Source of the DNA: DASWUZ01 sp036401395
GTDB lineage: Bacteria; Acidobacteriota; Terriglobia; Terriglobales; Acidobacteriaceae
DNA length: 30,798 nt
Reading direction: 5' to 3'
Assembly: GCA_036401395.1 (NCBI GenBank)
Contig: DASWUZ010000401.1
Coordinates: 1-30,798, forward strand
Shown: in pieces, positions 15,500 through 23,619 of the stretch
How the letters are laid out: each line of letters opens with the position of its first letter
Position numbering within the stretch: the stretch's first letter is position 1
Translations under genes and position numbers: made by a program
The notes under the pieces: model-generated
Told to the model about the DNA's origin: nothing
The model's database searches: none
The model's input: the letters and a program-made list of their open reading frames with translations, nothing else

Positions 15500-16507
15500 C
15501 TATTCTTTGACGCGGGAACTGCGGACGAGGCGCGCCAGTGTTGCTAGCTCGCGCAGCCAGGTCTTGACCGGCTTAGCCGGTGTGCCCCAGAAAAGCTGAC
15601 CTGCCCCTTGCAGGCTCTTGTGCGGGAGGATACCCGCCTGACCGCCTAAAATTACTCCGTCGCCGACCTCGGCGTGATCGCCGATGCCTACCTGGCCGCC
15701 GAGGACCGCGCCATCTCCAATGCGGCTCGACCCCGAGACGCCTGTCTGCGAGGCGATGACGACATGGCGACCGACGGCGACGTTATGACCTAGATGGACG
15801 AGGTTGTCGATCTTTGTGCCACGACCGATGCGGGTCTCTTCAAGTGCGCCGCGGTCGATGGTGGTGTTCGCACCGATCTCCACGTCGTCTTCGATCACGA
15901 GAGTGCCCTGCTGTGGGAATTGGATGTACTCGCCGGTTGCAGCGTCGCGAACATACCCGAAGCCATCCGCCCCGAGAACTGCGCCCGCGTGGACAACGAC
16001 GCGATTGCCCAGTGTGACTCCGGGGTAAAGAACGACGCGCGGATAGATCCGGCAATATTCGCCAAGGATCACGTGGTCGCCGATTGCTACTCCGCTGTGT
16101 AGGATCGAACCGCTACCTATGACCGCACCCTCGCCGACGACTGCGTGCGGGCCGACCGAAACACCATCTCTCAAGGTTGCGGTCACAGCTATTACGGCTG
16201 ACGGGTGGATCCCGGTCGCCTCCGCGTCGCGGCGTAGCAGCGCAGCCGCGCGAGCGAAGGCCAGCCGTGGATGAGCGTGGATCAATAGCGGTTTGCTTGT
16301 GGTGCCGATGGCGAGATTTTTGCTCATGATTAGGGCGCCCGCCGAGGAAGCAATCGCGGCCTGAAAGGACAGCGCATCCTCGGCGAAGACCAAGTCGTTG
16401 GTCGCGGCGTGTTTAATCCCGGCAACCGCCGCGATCTCCACCGCTTCATCGCCCGAGTCGCCAAGTCGCCCTCCGAGGGCTGATGCGAGTTGGATGAGAG
16501 TCATCAT
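15500..16507 (-). CDS. lpxD: UDP-3-O-acyl-glucosamine N-acyltransferase LpxD
   Basis: A 335-residue LpxD, which adds the N-linked hydroxyacyl chain from acyl-ACP to UDP-3-O-acyl-glucosamine, the third step of lipid A synthesis. The N-terminal uridine-binding domain is about residues 1-100 ('ATNDLVFAEDALSFQAAIAS'). Left-handed beta-helix hexapeptide repeats follow ('IHPSAVIAVTATLRDGVSVG' onward). 'GAVLGADGFGYV' and the catalytic His in 'HLGHNVAVG' (His241) match the family, and a helical C-terminal end contains 'FWGTPAKPVKTWLREL'. The two adjacent ATG codons at 16507 and 16504 leave a 3-base uncertainty in the start. It is followed on the same strand by the P-loop protein and preceded by an LpxL-like acyltransferase, a small lipid A cluster. 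Other lpx genes are not in the window. Confidence 0.95.
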   Translation of the reverse strand: MMTLIQLASALGGRLGDSGDEAVEIAAVAGIKHAATNDLVFAEDALSFQAAIASSAGALIMSKNLAIGTTSKPLLIHAHPRLAFARAAALLRRDAEATGIHPSAVIAVTATLRDGVSVGPHAVVGEGAVIGSGSILHSGVAIGDHVILGEYCRIYPRVVLYPGVTLGNRVVVHAGAVLGADGFGYVRDAATGEYIQFPQQGTLVIEDDVEIGANTTIDRGALEETRIGRGTKIDNLVHLGHNVAVGRHVVIASQTGVSGSSRIGDGAVLGGQVGIGDHAEVGDGVILGGQAGILPHKSLQGAGQLFWGTPAKPVKTWLRELATLARLVRSSRVKE

Positions 16508-16578
16508 TCGATAGGCCTGTTATGCAGTGTAGCCCTACAGAAAGCTGCGCATGGAACGGAGGCTGCGCTGCAACTTAG

Positions 16579-17484
16579 CTAGGAACCGTAGATTGGCGGT
16601 TCGCCTTCGGGGCGCGTCTTCCAGCGCCGATGCACCCATAGCCACTGGTCGGGATACTGACGAACCCAATTCTCGATAACGCTCGTGAAAAGGGCGGTGT
16701 TGGCGAATATGTCCGCCTCATCGTCGCCGCTGTGGACAAGTTGTAACTGCTCGCCAAAGTGAAGCACATATTTCTTTTCGTTGGGCTCCCAGAGCATGAA
16801 GCCTGGAATGACGGCAGCCCCGGTTTTCAACGCGAGCCGGGCCATACCGGAGGCGGTGCATGCCGGCCGCCCGAAAAAGTCTACGAAGACCCCTTGCGGC
16901 GGTGTCATATTCGTGTCCATGAGGATGCCCACGGTCTCGCCATTTCGCATCGCCGAGAGCAGGCCCCGCGCGAAGTCGTTCTTGTGCACTACGCGGTTGC
17001 CATGTAGGCATCGAATGCGATTTACCAGCTCGTCGACGGCGGAGTTATCAAGCCTGCGGATGACCATGCTCATCGGATAACCCATCAGCGAGTGGTAGAA
17101 GCTGGACAGCTCCCAGGCACCGAGATGGCCGGTCAGGATCAGCACTCCTTTGCCTGCGTCCCGGGCGGTCAGGTAATGTTCGAGGCCCTCGTAGCGTATG
17201 AAGTCGCGGGTATTCTTTGGAGTGTAGCGGCGCATCTGGCAGAACTCGGCCATGAGCCATCCGAGATTGCGATACACACGGCGCAGAATTCGTTCCCTCT
17301 CAGCGAGGAGCTTTTCAGGAAGAGCGAGTTCCAGATTGCGGCGGCCCACGCTCCTGAGTCGCCCCAGCAGATGAAAGGCAAGCCATCCGACAAGCGCGCC
17401 GAGACCCCGCGCAGTAGAGCGCGGCAGCAGGCCCAGCAAGCCGATCAGGGAGTAAACGGCAGCAAATTCCAGACGTCTTCGCAT
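16579..17484 (-). CDS. LpxL/HtrB-type lipid A acyltransferase
   Basis: A 301-residue member of the lysophospholipid acyltransferase superfamily. A hydrophobic N-terminal segment (about 8-40) anchors it to the inner membrane. The catalytic H-X4-E motif is 'HLGAWE' at 120-125. Further family marks are 'YPMSMVIRRLDNSAVDELV', 'ILMDTNMTPPQGVFVDFFG' and the terminal 'WLWVHRRWKTRP'. Such enzymes add a secondary acyl chain to Kdo2-lipid A; in some lineages homologues use other substrates, so the exact acceptor is not certain. It lies 71 bases upstream of lpxD on the same strand, which supports a lipid A role. The ribosome site is weak. Confidence 0.9.
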   Translation of the reverse strand: MRRRLEFAAVYSLIGLLGLLPRSTARGLGALVGWLAFHLLGRLRSVGRRNLELALPEKLLAERERILRRVYRNLGWLMAEFCQMRRYTPKNTRDFIRYEGLEHYLTARDAGKGVLILTGHLGAWELSSFYHSLMGYPMSMVIRRLDNSAVDELVNRIRCLHGNRVVHKNDFARGLLSAMRNGETVGILMDTNMTPPQGVFVDFFGRPACTASGMARLALKTGAAVIPGFMLWEPNEKKYVLHFGEQLQLVHSGDDEADIFANTALFTSVIENWVRQYPDQWLWVHRRWKTRPEGEPPIYGS

Positions 17485-17558
17485 CTTCAGGCAGGGTTCA
17501 TTCTACTGCCCGCCTGCATCTACACGCATAGTGTTCGGCGCTCGTTATGGCGGATCGA

Positions 17559-19922
17559 TTAGAAGCGGAACAAGTACGACGCCTTGATGAAGATTTGCCG
17601 GCCGTCATTTAGATACTGTTGGGAGCGGGGGACGACACTGTTGTTCGGGTCGCACGCACCGTTGGGGCCGCGATTGCAGAGGGTGCGATCAAGGTTTTGC
17701 AGGTCGTTGTTATATCCGATGTAGATAGCAGTGCCGGGATGAGGCAGCCAGGTGAGCAGCGCCTCCGTTCCCACTTGCTTAGTGCGCGGCAGCGAGGTCT
17801 CGAGCGGGTTGGCGAGGGTGGTGTCGTACTCCACGATTACGCGCGCCGAGATGGCCCGTGTGAACTGATAATTGAGCTTGGTGCGGAAGGTCTGGCTTTC
17901 GTAAACCAGGGCGCCGTCAGCCACGGAGTGGTCGCGATCGAGCAGATAAGTGTTGTCGGCCGTGAATTGCCGCAGAGGCTGAATGGTTACCAACGCCTGT
18001 AGATTCTCCTGGTTCATGAGGGAGGGGACACCGCCCGCAACCGGATTGAAATTTACGTTACCACTTCGAAAAGCCTGGATGTTGAAGTTGAGCTGGGAAA
18101 AAGGAGCGCCGCGCGCTACTACTCCAGCGAAGTTTTCGGTGAAGTTTTTATTGCGGGTCAGAAGAGTGCCATCCTGGGGGCCGAGGGTGTCGGAGTTCTG
18201 CCCTGCGAGCGGCGCTATCACCGTGTTTCCACGCAGGAGCAGGAACGGATCGAATGACGAGTTGCGGAAAATGCGATTGCCCTGATGGTCAAAGGCGATG
18301 GTGTTGTTTCCTTCCAATCCAAAGCTTTGAATCAGGCTGTGCTTCGGGTACCACTGGTAGGTTGAGTGGGTCTGGCTGTAGCGAGCATTGGTTATGTCGA
18401 TGAAGCCGACCTGGGTTTGGAAGCCGGTGGAGTAGTCCTTGAGCGTGCCGTTGAGGTTGAAGGCGTGCCCCTGACGCTGGAAATCTATGCGGGTCCCTGG
18501 GCCGGCGGCGTAGGTTGAGGGACTGCCGGGTGTATCTACACCTTTTGTGGAGCTCTCGACCCATTCGCCGTCGGCTGTCCATTTCTCCGAGAGCCGCGCG
18601 GTGAAATCGACGCCACCAACCCGGCTCCAGCCTCCACCAAATTCTTCGTCCGTGTAAATGAGGCCGAGGCTCGATCCTTTGCCAAAGTCCTCAGAGATGC
18701 GGCCAACCGCGAACTTCGCCCGATGCTTGTAGTTTGGATCTCCCACCGGCACGCCGTCGCCTGGCTCGCGATCGTCAATCGCGAAGAAGCCGAGGTTAGT
18801 ACGGCCGATTTTGCCCGTCGCGCGAGCGCCATATTCCGGATGAATGATGTTACGTGTATCGACGAGCAGGATGGGCGTGGCGAAATAGTTGGAATTCTCA
18901 AGGAAAAATGGCCGCAGCTCGGGAAAGTACACTGGGAAGCGCTGATTGACGGTGAATTGCGGCTGGTCTGATTCGACAGTGCTGAAGTCGGGGTTGATGG
19001 TCCCGTCAAGCACGATGCTGTCTCTGAGGACTGCCTTTGCCTCGCCGCCAGCCGTGCCCTCGATATGCCTCGAGCTGAAGTGCGGATCAAGAGGATCAAG
19101 GTTAAGCAATGTTCGCTCATTCTGTCCCAGGACGTAAGGATTCAGCTGGATGTGATGTGAACCAGGTAGATCGCCGAGCCCGTGCAGAGTGCCCTCCTGG
19201 CTCAGCACGCCCGATACGCTCGCGGAGATTCTGGGCCAGTAGTCCACTTCGCTGTTGCGGGGCAGGTTCCGAGAGAAGACCACGCCCCAATCGGGACGGC
19301 CGGGACGAAAGCGAAGGCTGCGGAACGGAATCACGATCATGGCGATCCATCCGTCCTTAGTCACTCGTCCCTCTGAGTCCCAGACCTGGTCGTAGCTGTA
19401 GTCTGTGTTTTGATTTTCGGTCCACTCCGCATCGGCCTGGACGCCTGCGGGATTGACGATGAAGAGAACGCCCTTGCGCCGGTCTTGAAAGGGATCGAAG
19501 AGCACGGAGACATTGTCGTCCATCAGGATATTTTCGCGACGCGCGAGGTGGCCGCGTATCGCGCCGGGGTGATTATCGTGACAGATAAACACCATGTAAA
19601 AAGCCGACGTTGTATGGCCGAGCCAGACTTCGGTCTGCTGGGTCGCCAGTTGGCCGTCGTTGGGGGTGTTTTGTATGAAGCCGCCGATTTTCGTCAGTTT
19701 GTCGCGCAAGCCCGCTGGTGGCTCCATAGATGCGAAGTCGGAGAGCCGCAAGCCCTCGGTCAAGAGAGGTACGTTATAGGCGTCTGGAAGAGAAGCTTGT
19801 GAGGACTCGGAGGAGCTAACCGTCTTTGGCGGGCCTTCCTTCTGCGTATTTTGCCGGGCACATAAGACGCTTGTGGCAGGAGTAACCAACAGCAGGGTAA
19901 AGCCAAAAACCAGAGCCCTCAT
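17559..19922 (-). CDS. DUF5916-type outer-membrane protein with N-terminal CBM9-like domain
   Basis: I place the start at 19922, where a signal peptide begins (MRALVFGFTLLLVTPATSVLCA), rather than at 20126, which would overlap the next gene. The product is 787 residues. After a linker comes a CBM9-like beta-sandwich (about 50-230: 'QTEVWLGHTTSAFYMVFICH', 'DDNVSVLFDPFQDRRKGVLF', 'DGWIAMIVIPFRSLRFRPG'), then the DUF5916 section with 'TINPDFSTVESDQPQFTVNQ' and 'RFPVYFPELRPFFLENSNYF', then a long predicted beta-barrel ending in 'ASYLFRF'. The terminal Phe is the usual outer-membrane sorting signal. The family is frequent in Acidobacteriota and Bacteroidota; its substrate is unknown. It starts 68 bases beyond the stop of the hydrolase gene, on the same strand. 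Confidence 0.87.
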   Translation of the reverse strand: MRALVFGFTLLLVTPATSVLCARQNTQKEGPPKTVSSSESSQASLPDAYNVPLLTEGLRLSDFASMEPPAGLRDKLTKIGGFIQNTPNDGQLATQQTEVWLGHTTSAFYMVFICHDNHPGAIRGHLARRENILMDDNVSVLFDPFQDRRKGVLFIVNPAGVQADAEWTENQNTDYSYDQVWDSEGRVTKDGWIAMIVIPFRSLRFRPGRPDWGVVFSRNLPRNSEVDYWPRISASVSGVLSQEGTLHGLGDLPGSHHIQLNPYVLGQNERTLLNLDPLDPHFSSRHIEGTAGGEAKAVLRDSIVLDGTINPDFSTVESDQPQFTVNQRFPVYFPELRPFFLENSNYFATPILLVDTRNIIHPEYGARATGKIGRTNLGFFAIDDREPGDGVPVGDPNYKHRAKFAVGRISEDFGKGSSLGLIYTDEEFGGGWSRVGGVDFTARLSEKWTADGEWVESSTKGVDTPGSPSTYAAGPGTRIDFQRQGHAFNLNGTLKDYSTGFQTQVGFIDITNARYSQTHSTYQWYPKHSLIQSFGLEGNNTIAFDHQGNRIFRNSSFDPFLLLRGNTVIAPLAGQNSDTLGPQDGTLLTRNKNFTENFAGVVARGAPFSQLNFNIQAFRSGNVNFNPVAGGVPSLMNQENLQALVTIQPLRQFTADNTYLLDRDHSVADGALVYESQTFRTKLNYQFTRAISARVIVEYDTTLANPLETSLPRTKQVGTEALLTWLPHPGTAIYIGYNNDLQNLDRTLCNRGPNGACDPNNSVVPRSQQYLNDGRQIFIKASYLFRF

Positions 19923-19989
19923 AATTTGAGAATACGAGATCGAAGTGCTCGTGGTTCCGGATAGCTGTGTTTGAGCGGCAGACTTCGCT

Positions 19990-20796
19990 TTACATCCTCT
20001 TGAGTAGGGCGACCAACTGAGCGAAGCCCCGATCGCGCGCGGTTTTATTTCCCGGCACCGTGTTGGCCGGGTCCTCGCCAGCTCGCATAAACCCGTGACC
20101 GGCCCCGTCGTAGGTCGTGACGACATATGGTTTCCCTGCCGCTTTCATTGCGGCGGTCGTGGCCGGTATGGTAGCGCCGATGCGAGCGTCGTTACCTGCG
20201 TAAAAGGCGTAGACCGGAGCGGTTATCGTACTCACATCTGCCGGCCCAGGCCCGTAGAAGACGAACGCAGCCGACAGATCGTTGCGATGGGTCGCGAAAG
20301 CGAACGACTTGCCGCCACCCCAGCAGAACCCCACGGTGGCGATCTTCCCGTTGGACGCTGGTATCTGCTTCGCGTAATCGGCGGCAGCATCGAGGTCGGC
20401 TGTCACTGCATCAGCGTCGAGGCCAGAGACAGCCTTCACCGTCGCGTCCTGATCGGGAAACGCGCTTGATCCCCCGCCATTAGGGCCATGGCCAGAGAGC
20501 AGATCGGGCGCCACAACTATGAAACCCTCGCCTGCCAATTCGTCGGCCATCTCCTTTGCCCAGTCACTGAGGCCAAAGATTTCGTGGATGAGGATGACGA
20601 CGGGGGCCTTGGTTTTGACCTCGGGATAGACAACAAAAGCCTGGAGGGTCCTTTCGCCGTGTTTGAGGGCGACGTATTCATGGTGACGGGGTGAAGCGTC
20701 GAGACGGGTCTTTGCCCATGTTTGTGCGTGGCTGCTGAGGCTGGCGAGGGGGAATACTAAAAGGAAGCTAATAATCTTCGATACTCGGCTCATCAT
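19990..20796 (-). CDS. Exported dienelactone-hydrolase-family protein
   Basis: The start at 20796 is chosen because AAGGA lies 7 bases upstream and the product begins with a signal peptide (MMSRVSKIISFLLVFPLA, then SLSSHAQ); the upstream in-frame ATG at 20877 would place 27 non-family residues first. The 268-residue alpha/beta hydrolase carries the triad of the dienelactone hydrolase family: Cys158 in 'VGFCWGG', Asp203 in 'AGNDARI', His234 in 'GAGHGFM', plus the conserved Glu72 in 'HEIFG'. Dienelactone hydrolase opens lactone rings in aromatic breakdown, but most exported homologues have no known substrate and no aromatic-pathway genes are nearby. It is transcribed toward the DUF5916 gene and may form a unit with it. 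Confidence 0.9.
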   Translation of the reverse strand: MMSRVSKIISFLLVFPLASLSSHAQTWAKTRLDASPRHHEYVALKHGERTLQAFVVYPEVKTKAPVVILIHEIFGLSDWAKEMADELAGEGFIVVAPDLLSGHGPNGGGSSAFPDQDATVKAVSGLDADAVTADLDAAADYAKQIPASNGKIATVGFCWGGGKSFAFATHRNDLSAAFVFYGPGPADVSTITAPVYAFYAGNDARIGATIPATTAAMKAAGKPYVVTTYDGAGHGFMRAGEDPANTVPGNKTARDRGFAQLVALLKRM

Positions 20797-20885
20797 GCAT
20801 CTTTCCTTTGCTGCAAAGCTGGCAGCGAGATTAGCAGCGCCCGGGGTTTCGGGCAAACAGAGATCAGCGATGGCCATGAAAGAGA

Positions 20886-20910
20886 AGAGGGCGACCGAAG
20901 GTCACCCTCT
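20886..20910 (-). terminator. Intrinsic terminator after the SYLF gene
   Basis: On the minus strand AGAGGG-T-GACC pairs with GGTC-G-CCCTCT around a small TTC loop, and TTCTCTTTC follows. The one non-Watson-Crick position is G-U on the minus strand but C-A on the plus strand, so it favours minus-strand RNA. It lies 24 bases past the SYLF stop. Confidence 0.6.
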
Positions 20911-20933
20911 TTTGCCACTTTTTTCTCTCTACC

Positions 20934-21617
20934 TTACTGCTGAACAGCCATAAAGTATTTCGCAACCGTACGAACAAACGGGGCAGCGTCATCGGGAACG
21001 GGGACGTTGCCCTTCAGGAGTTGCTCGAAGGTATGGTCCTCGCCGTAAAAGTTGGCGCTCTCCTCGTTATTTTGTTCGATTACCGCGCCGTTGAGATCGA
21101 TCCCGGCGAACAGGCCCTTGCTGCGGGAGTACGTCAGCAACTCCGCATTAAGTTTCCAGTCGGTGGCCGCCTGTGAGTTACGCCCCACAGGGCCGGCGGA
21201 CGCCGCAGCATCTGCGCCAATTTTGAACTTGCTTTTCAGCAGGTCCTGAAAGCCCTTGTCGTTCACAGCAACTAATACCAGGTCTGTGGACTGCCCACCG
21301 ATCTGGAAGCCGAACGAGCCGCCACTCAGCTTGATAAAGGCAGGCGCGCTCCAGCCATTCGGAGTGCGGCAGGTGACTACGCCCTGTCCATACTCCCCGC
21401 CAACCACAAACGCCGCCTTCTTAAGACCTGGAATTACGCCTACGCAAGTAGCTTGCTGAAGAATCGCATCCGGCACGCTGTGGTCCGGGGTCTGGGTGAT
21501 CTGATCGAGGACGCTCTTGGCATTGTCCAGGCGCTTTTCAATGGTGGCTTTGTCGCTTGCTGCCAACGCCGGCAATGACATACCGGCAATGCACAAAACT
21601 GTTAATAGCTTTTTCAT
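20934..21617 (-). CDS. Exported SYLF/Ysc84-domain lipid-binding protein
   Basis: A 227-residue protein with a signal peptide (MKKLLTVLCIAGMSLPALAA). The rest is a SYLF (Ysc84 actin-binding-like) domain: 'ILQQATCVGVIPGLKKAAFV', 'GGEYGQGVVTCRTPNGWSAP', 'FIKLSGGSFGFQIGGQSTDL', and the 'SRSKGLFAGIDLNGAVI' stretch for which such proteins are known. In eukaryotes the domain binds phosphoinositides; in bacteria it occurs in periplasmic or outer-membrane-associated proteins of unclear role. AGGAGA precedes the ATG. A near-perfect palindrome lies 59-77 bases upstream of the start and a terminator follows, so it is probably a single-gene unit. Confidence 0.9.
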   Translation of the reverse strand: MKKLLTVLCIAGMSLPALAASDKATIEKRLDNAKSVLDQITQTPDHSVPDAILQQATCVGVIPGLKKAAFVVGGEYGQGVVTCRTPNGWSAPAFIKLSGGSFGFQIGGQSTDLVLVAVNDKGFQDLLKSKFKIGADAAASAGPVGRNSQAATDWKLNAELLTYSRSKGLFAGIDLNGAVIEQNNEESANFYGEDHTFEQLLKGNVPVPDDAAPFVRTVAKYFMAVQQ

Positions 21618-21675
21618 GTCTTTCTTTCTCCTGCGGATTCTTGCTTATGTTCGTTCTGGGGTAACTCTGAGGTTT

Positions 21676-21694
21676 GCCGGACTTAAGTCCCGGC
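21676..21694 (-). promoter_or_regulatory. Near-perfect palindrome upstream of the SYLF gene
   Basis: GCCGGACTTAAGTCCCGGC is symmetric apart from one extra C, and its core GGACTTAAGTCC is a perfect 12-bp palindrome. It lies in the 263-base gap upstream of the SYLF gene and is suited to a dimeric regulator. I see no recognisable -35/-10 pair beside it. The rest of the gap 21618-21879 holds only the terminator of the LuxR gene. Confidence 0.45.
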
Positions 21695-21784
21695 ACTCAC
21701 TCACCGAACTGTTGGATGCATGGATACGGAGGAAGTGAGGCGGAAACGTCCTGCTGGAGCAAGATTTAGAAGCATTGAAGCACC

Positions 21785-21818
21785 AAAAAAAATGGGGGCC
21801 ACCAAAAGTGGTAGCCCC
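21785..21818 (-). terminator. Strong intrinsic terminator after the LuxR-type regulator gene
   Basis: The minus strand reads GGGGCTACCA, a 4-base loop, then TGGTGGCCCC, followed by CCA and eight T. The single wobble is G-U on this strand but C-A on the other, fixing the direction. It lies about 62 bases past the regulator's stop codon. Confidence 0.85.
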
Positions 21819-21879
21819 GTTCCCCAGATCTGCGTTGTTTCTAGGTTCACTATCCGCCCAGCACCTGGTTACCACAAGA

Positions 21880-22590
21880 TCACGAAAGACCGTGGTCTTC
21901 CGTGCCCAACACGTTGCTTAACACCAGGCTGGATTCTTTGGACAACAATTCATTTGTCACAGCGTGGACAGAGAGCGCTATGCGATTGTCTACACCCACT
22001 TTGCGCATTAACCTGGCTACGTGGGCCTTGACGGTGCGCTCCTCAATGTTAAGATCTTCCGCGATCTCGCGATTCGACCTAGCGGAGACGAGGAGCTTGA
22101 GAACTTCCCGTTCTCGCTCCGTGAAGTGAGAGTTATTCCGCCGCAGCGCGCGGGCCGCAGAGGAATGGATAACGCGATCTACAAAAAGGGCCAGCACGCG
22201 GCGGGGCGCCCAAATTGACCCGCTGGTGACCACTTCTATGGCCTGTTCCACCTGTTCCGCACTGGCGCTGTCTTCCAGGTACCCCTTTGCCCCTGCAGCG
22301 ATTGCATTGATGATGATCTCGTCGGTTGCGCCCAGCCCCATCAGGATCAAACGCATGTTCGGGCGAGCAGCTTTGATCACCGCCAACGTCTCAAATGCGT
22401 CGGTAGAATTGTGCAGGCCCAGCAGCGCCACTGAAAGCGACCGGTCGGCGATGAGGCCTGTCACATCGACAGGGACGATTTCGATCGACAGCTTACCCTC
22501 GAAGACAGACCGAAAGCCCGCCGCTCGAATTGGTTCTGTTTCGAGCAGACCTATTCGCTGTCTTGAGCGCAACCTGTGATCGGCCATCAT
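21880..22590 (-). CDS. LuxR/NarL-type regulator with a degenerate receiver domain
   Basis: A 237-residue protein starting at 22590, where its ATG overlaps the dcd stop (TAATG). The C-terminal helix-turn-helix is a standard LuxR/NarL domain ('FTEREREVLKLLVSARSNRE', 'IAEDLNIEERTVKAHVARLM'). The N-terminal half has the layout of a response-regulator receiver but lacks its key residues: the usual phospho-acceptor strand 'LLDL' reads 'VALLGLHN', the acidic pair reads 'ETEPI', and the invariant Lys after 'GYL' is replaced in 'GYLEDSA'. It therefore probably does not respond to phosphorylation; it may sense a ligand or protein, or act constitutively. No histidine kinase is nearby. Coupling to dcd is unusual. 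A strong terminator follows the gene. Confidence 0.88.
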   Translation of the reverse strand: MMADHRLRSRQRIGLLETEPIRAAGFRSVFEGKLSIEIVPVDVTGLIADRSLSVALLGLHNSTDAFETLAVIKAARPNMRLILMGLGATDEIIINAIAAGAKGYLEDSASAEQVEQAIEVVTSGSIWAPRRVLALFVDRVIHSSAARALRRNNSHFTEREREVLKLLVSARSNREIAEDLNIEERTVKAHVARLMRKVGVDNRIALSVHAVTNELLSKESSLVLSNVLGTEDHGLS

Positions 22591-23144
22591 TAAAGTTTCG
22601 GCAGGACAATTCCCTGCTGGTTTTGATATTTTCCTTTCCGGTCCGCGTAACTTGTTTCGCATACCTGATCCGACTGGAAGAAGAGGATCTGGCAGAGTCC
22701 TTCGTTAGCGTAGACGCGGGCGGGGAGCGGGGTTGTGTTCGAAATTTCAAGGGTGACGTATCCCTCCCATTCGGGCTCGAAGGGGGTCACGTTAACGATG
22801 ATTCCGCAGCGGGCATAAGTCGATTTACCGACGCAAATTGTGAGAACGTCGCGCGGAATCTTGAAATGTTCAATGGAACGGGCCAGGGCAAATGAATTTG
22901 GCGGTACGATTACCGATTCCGACTGCACCGTAACGAAAGAGCGCTCATCGAAGTGTTTGGGATCGATGATGGCGCTGTTTACGTTGGTGAAAATCTTAAA
23001 TTCGTCCGAGACCCTGAGGTCATATCCGTAGGACGATAGGCCATATGAGATGACTCCCTCTTTGACCTGCTTCTCGCAAAACGGCCGGATCATGTCGCGC
23101 GTAAGCGCCTGCTCACGGATCCAGGTATCACTTTTAATAGACAT
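22590..23144 (-). CDS. dcd: dCTP deaminase
   Basis: The ATG at 23144 (GGAG four bases upstream) gives 184 residues, the family length; the upstream ATG at 23201 would add 19 unrelated residues. The enzyme converts dCTP to dUTP, feeding dTMP synthesis. The family core is clear: 'SYGYDLRVSDEFKIF', 'FALARSIEHFKIPRDVLTIC', 'VGKSTYARCGIIVNVTPFEP' and 'EGYVTLEISNTTPLP' with the catalytic Glu133. The C-terminal lid 'ADRKGKYQNQQGIVLP' closes over the nucleotide. Some homologues also hydrolyse dUTP to dUMP; sequence alone does not settle this. The stop overlaps the regulator's start, and the 5' side is divergent from the HU gene. Confidence 0.95.
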   Translation of the reverse strand: MSIKSDTWIREQALTRDMIRPFCEKQVKEGVISYGLSSYGYDLRVSDEFKIFTNVNSAIIDPKHFDERSFVTVQSESVIVPPNSFALARSIEHFKIPRDVLTICVGKSTYARCGIIVNVTPFEPEWEGYVTLEISNTTPLPARVYANEGLCQILFFQSDQVCETSYADRKGKYQNQQGIVLPKL

Positions 23145-23274
23145 CGTGCTCCATGCGCCTTTAACGTGCTTGTAATCTTTCGGCGCTATCACCCAAAGCA
23201 ATCCACTAACTCTAGTAAGGTCAGCTTATAGGATGGTACCGCGAAACATGGCGATTCGAGCGCCTATGGCTTCG

Positions 23275-23303
23275 TTGACATGGTGGAAAAACGGCTCTAG
23301 CAT
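23275..23303 (+). promoter_or_regulatory. Sigma-70-type promoter for the HU-family gene
   Basis: A perfect TTGACA is followed after 17 bases by TAGCAT. Transcription would begin near 23310, giving a leader of about 37 bases before the ATG at 23347. This also argues against the longer reading frame starting at 23233. Confidence 0.7.
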
Positions 23304-23346
23304 CAACCTAATTGAAGAAAGCCATTCGTCCGCCCTCGGTGAAGCA

Positions 23347-23616
23347 ATGATCAAACAGGACATTATTCAGAAAGTTATTCAGCGGACGGGACTACCGCGG
23401 AACAAGGTTGAAGCAGCTGTGGATACCGTTTTCAATGGCTTGAAGAATGCCTTGGGGGCCGGGGACAGGATCGAGTTGCGGGGCTTTGGTGTCTTCAATG
23501 TGAGGCCGCGCAAAACCGGTATTGGACGTAATCCGCGCACTGGCGCAGAGGTTACCATCGTTCCTGGAAAAGCAGTGCGATTTAAACCGGGCAAGGAAAT
23601 GCACCTCACGGACTAG
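23347..23616 (+). CDS. HU/IHF-family DNA-binding protein
   Basis: An 89-residue nucleoid protein. The N-terminal helices are 'MIKQDIIQKVIQRTGLPRNK' and 'VEAAVDTVFNGLKNALGAGD'; the beta-arm follows with 'RIELRGFGVFNVRPRKTGIG', 'RNPRTGAEVTIVPGKAVRF' and the end 'KPGKEMHLTD'. The arm has the 'RNPRTG' tip and 'FKPGK' sequence that contact and bend DNA. I choose the ATG at 23347 because it gives the usual family N-terminus and a consensus promoter lies just upstream, inside the longer open frame. HU compacts and bends DNA and supports replication and repair. Whether it is HU or IHF-like cannot be decided here. Its 3' end faces a damaged minus-strand gene. Confidence 0.93.
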   Translation: MIKQDIIQKVIQRTGLPRNKVEAAVDTVFNGLKNALGAGDRIELRGFGVFNVRPRKTGIGRNPRTGAEVTIVPGKAVRFKPGKEMHLTD

Positions 23617-23619
23617 CTG

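Noticed and set aside
19923..20126. Longer start for the DUF5916 gene at 20126.
   Set aside because: It would overlap the hydrolase gene and put 68 unrelated residues before a clear signal peptide.
23233..23346. An N-terminal extension of the HU gene from the ATG at 23233.
   Set aside because: The extension does not resemble the family, and a consensus promoter lies inside it, so transcription likely begins after it.
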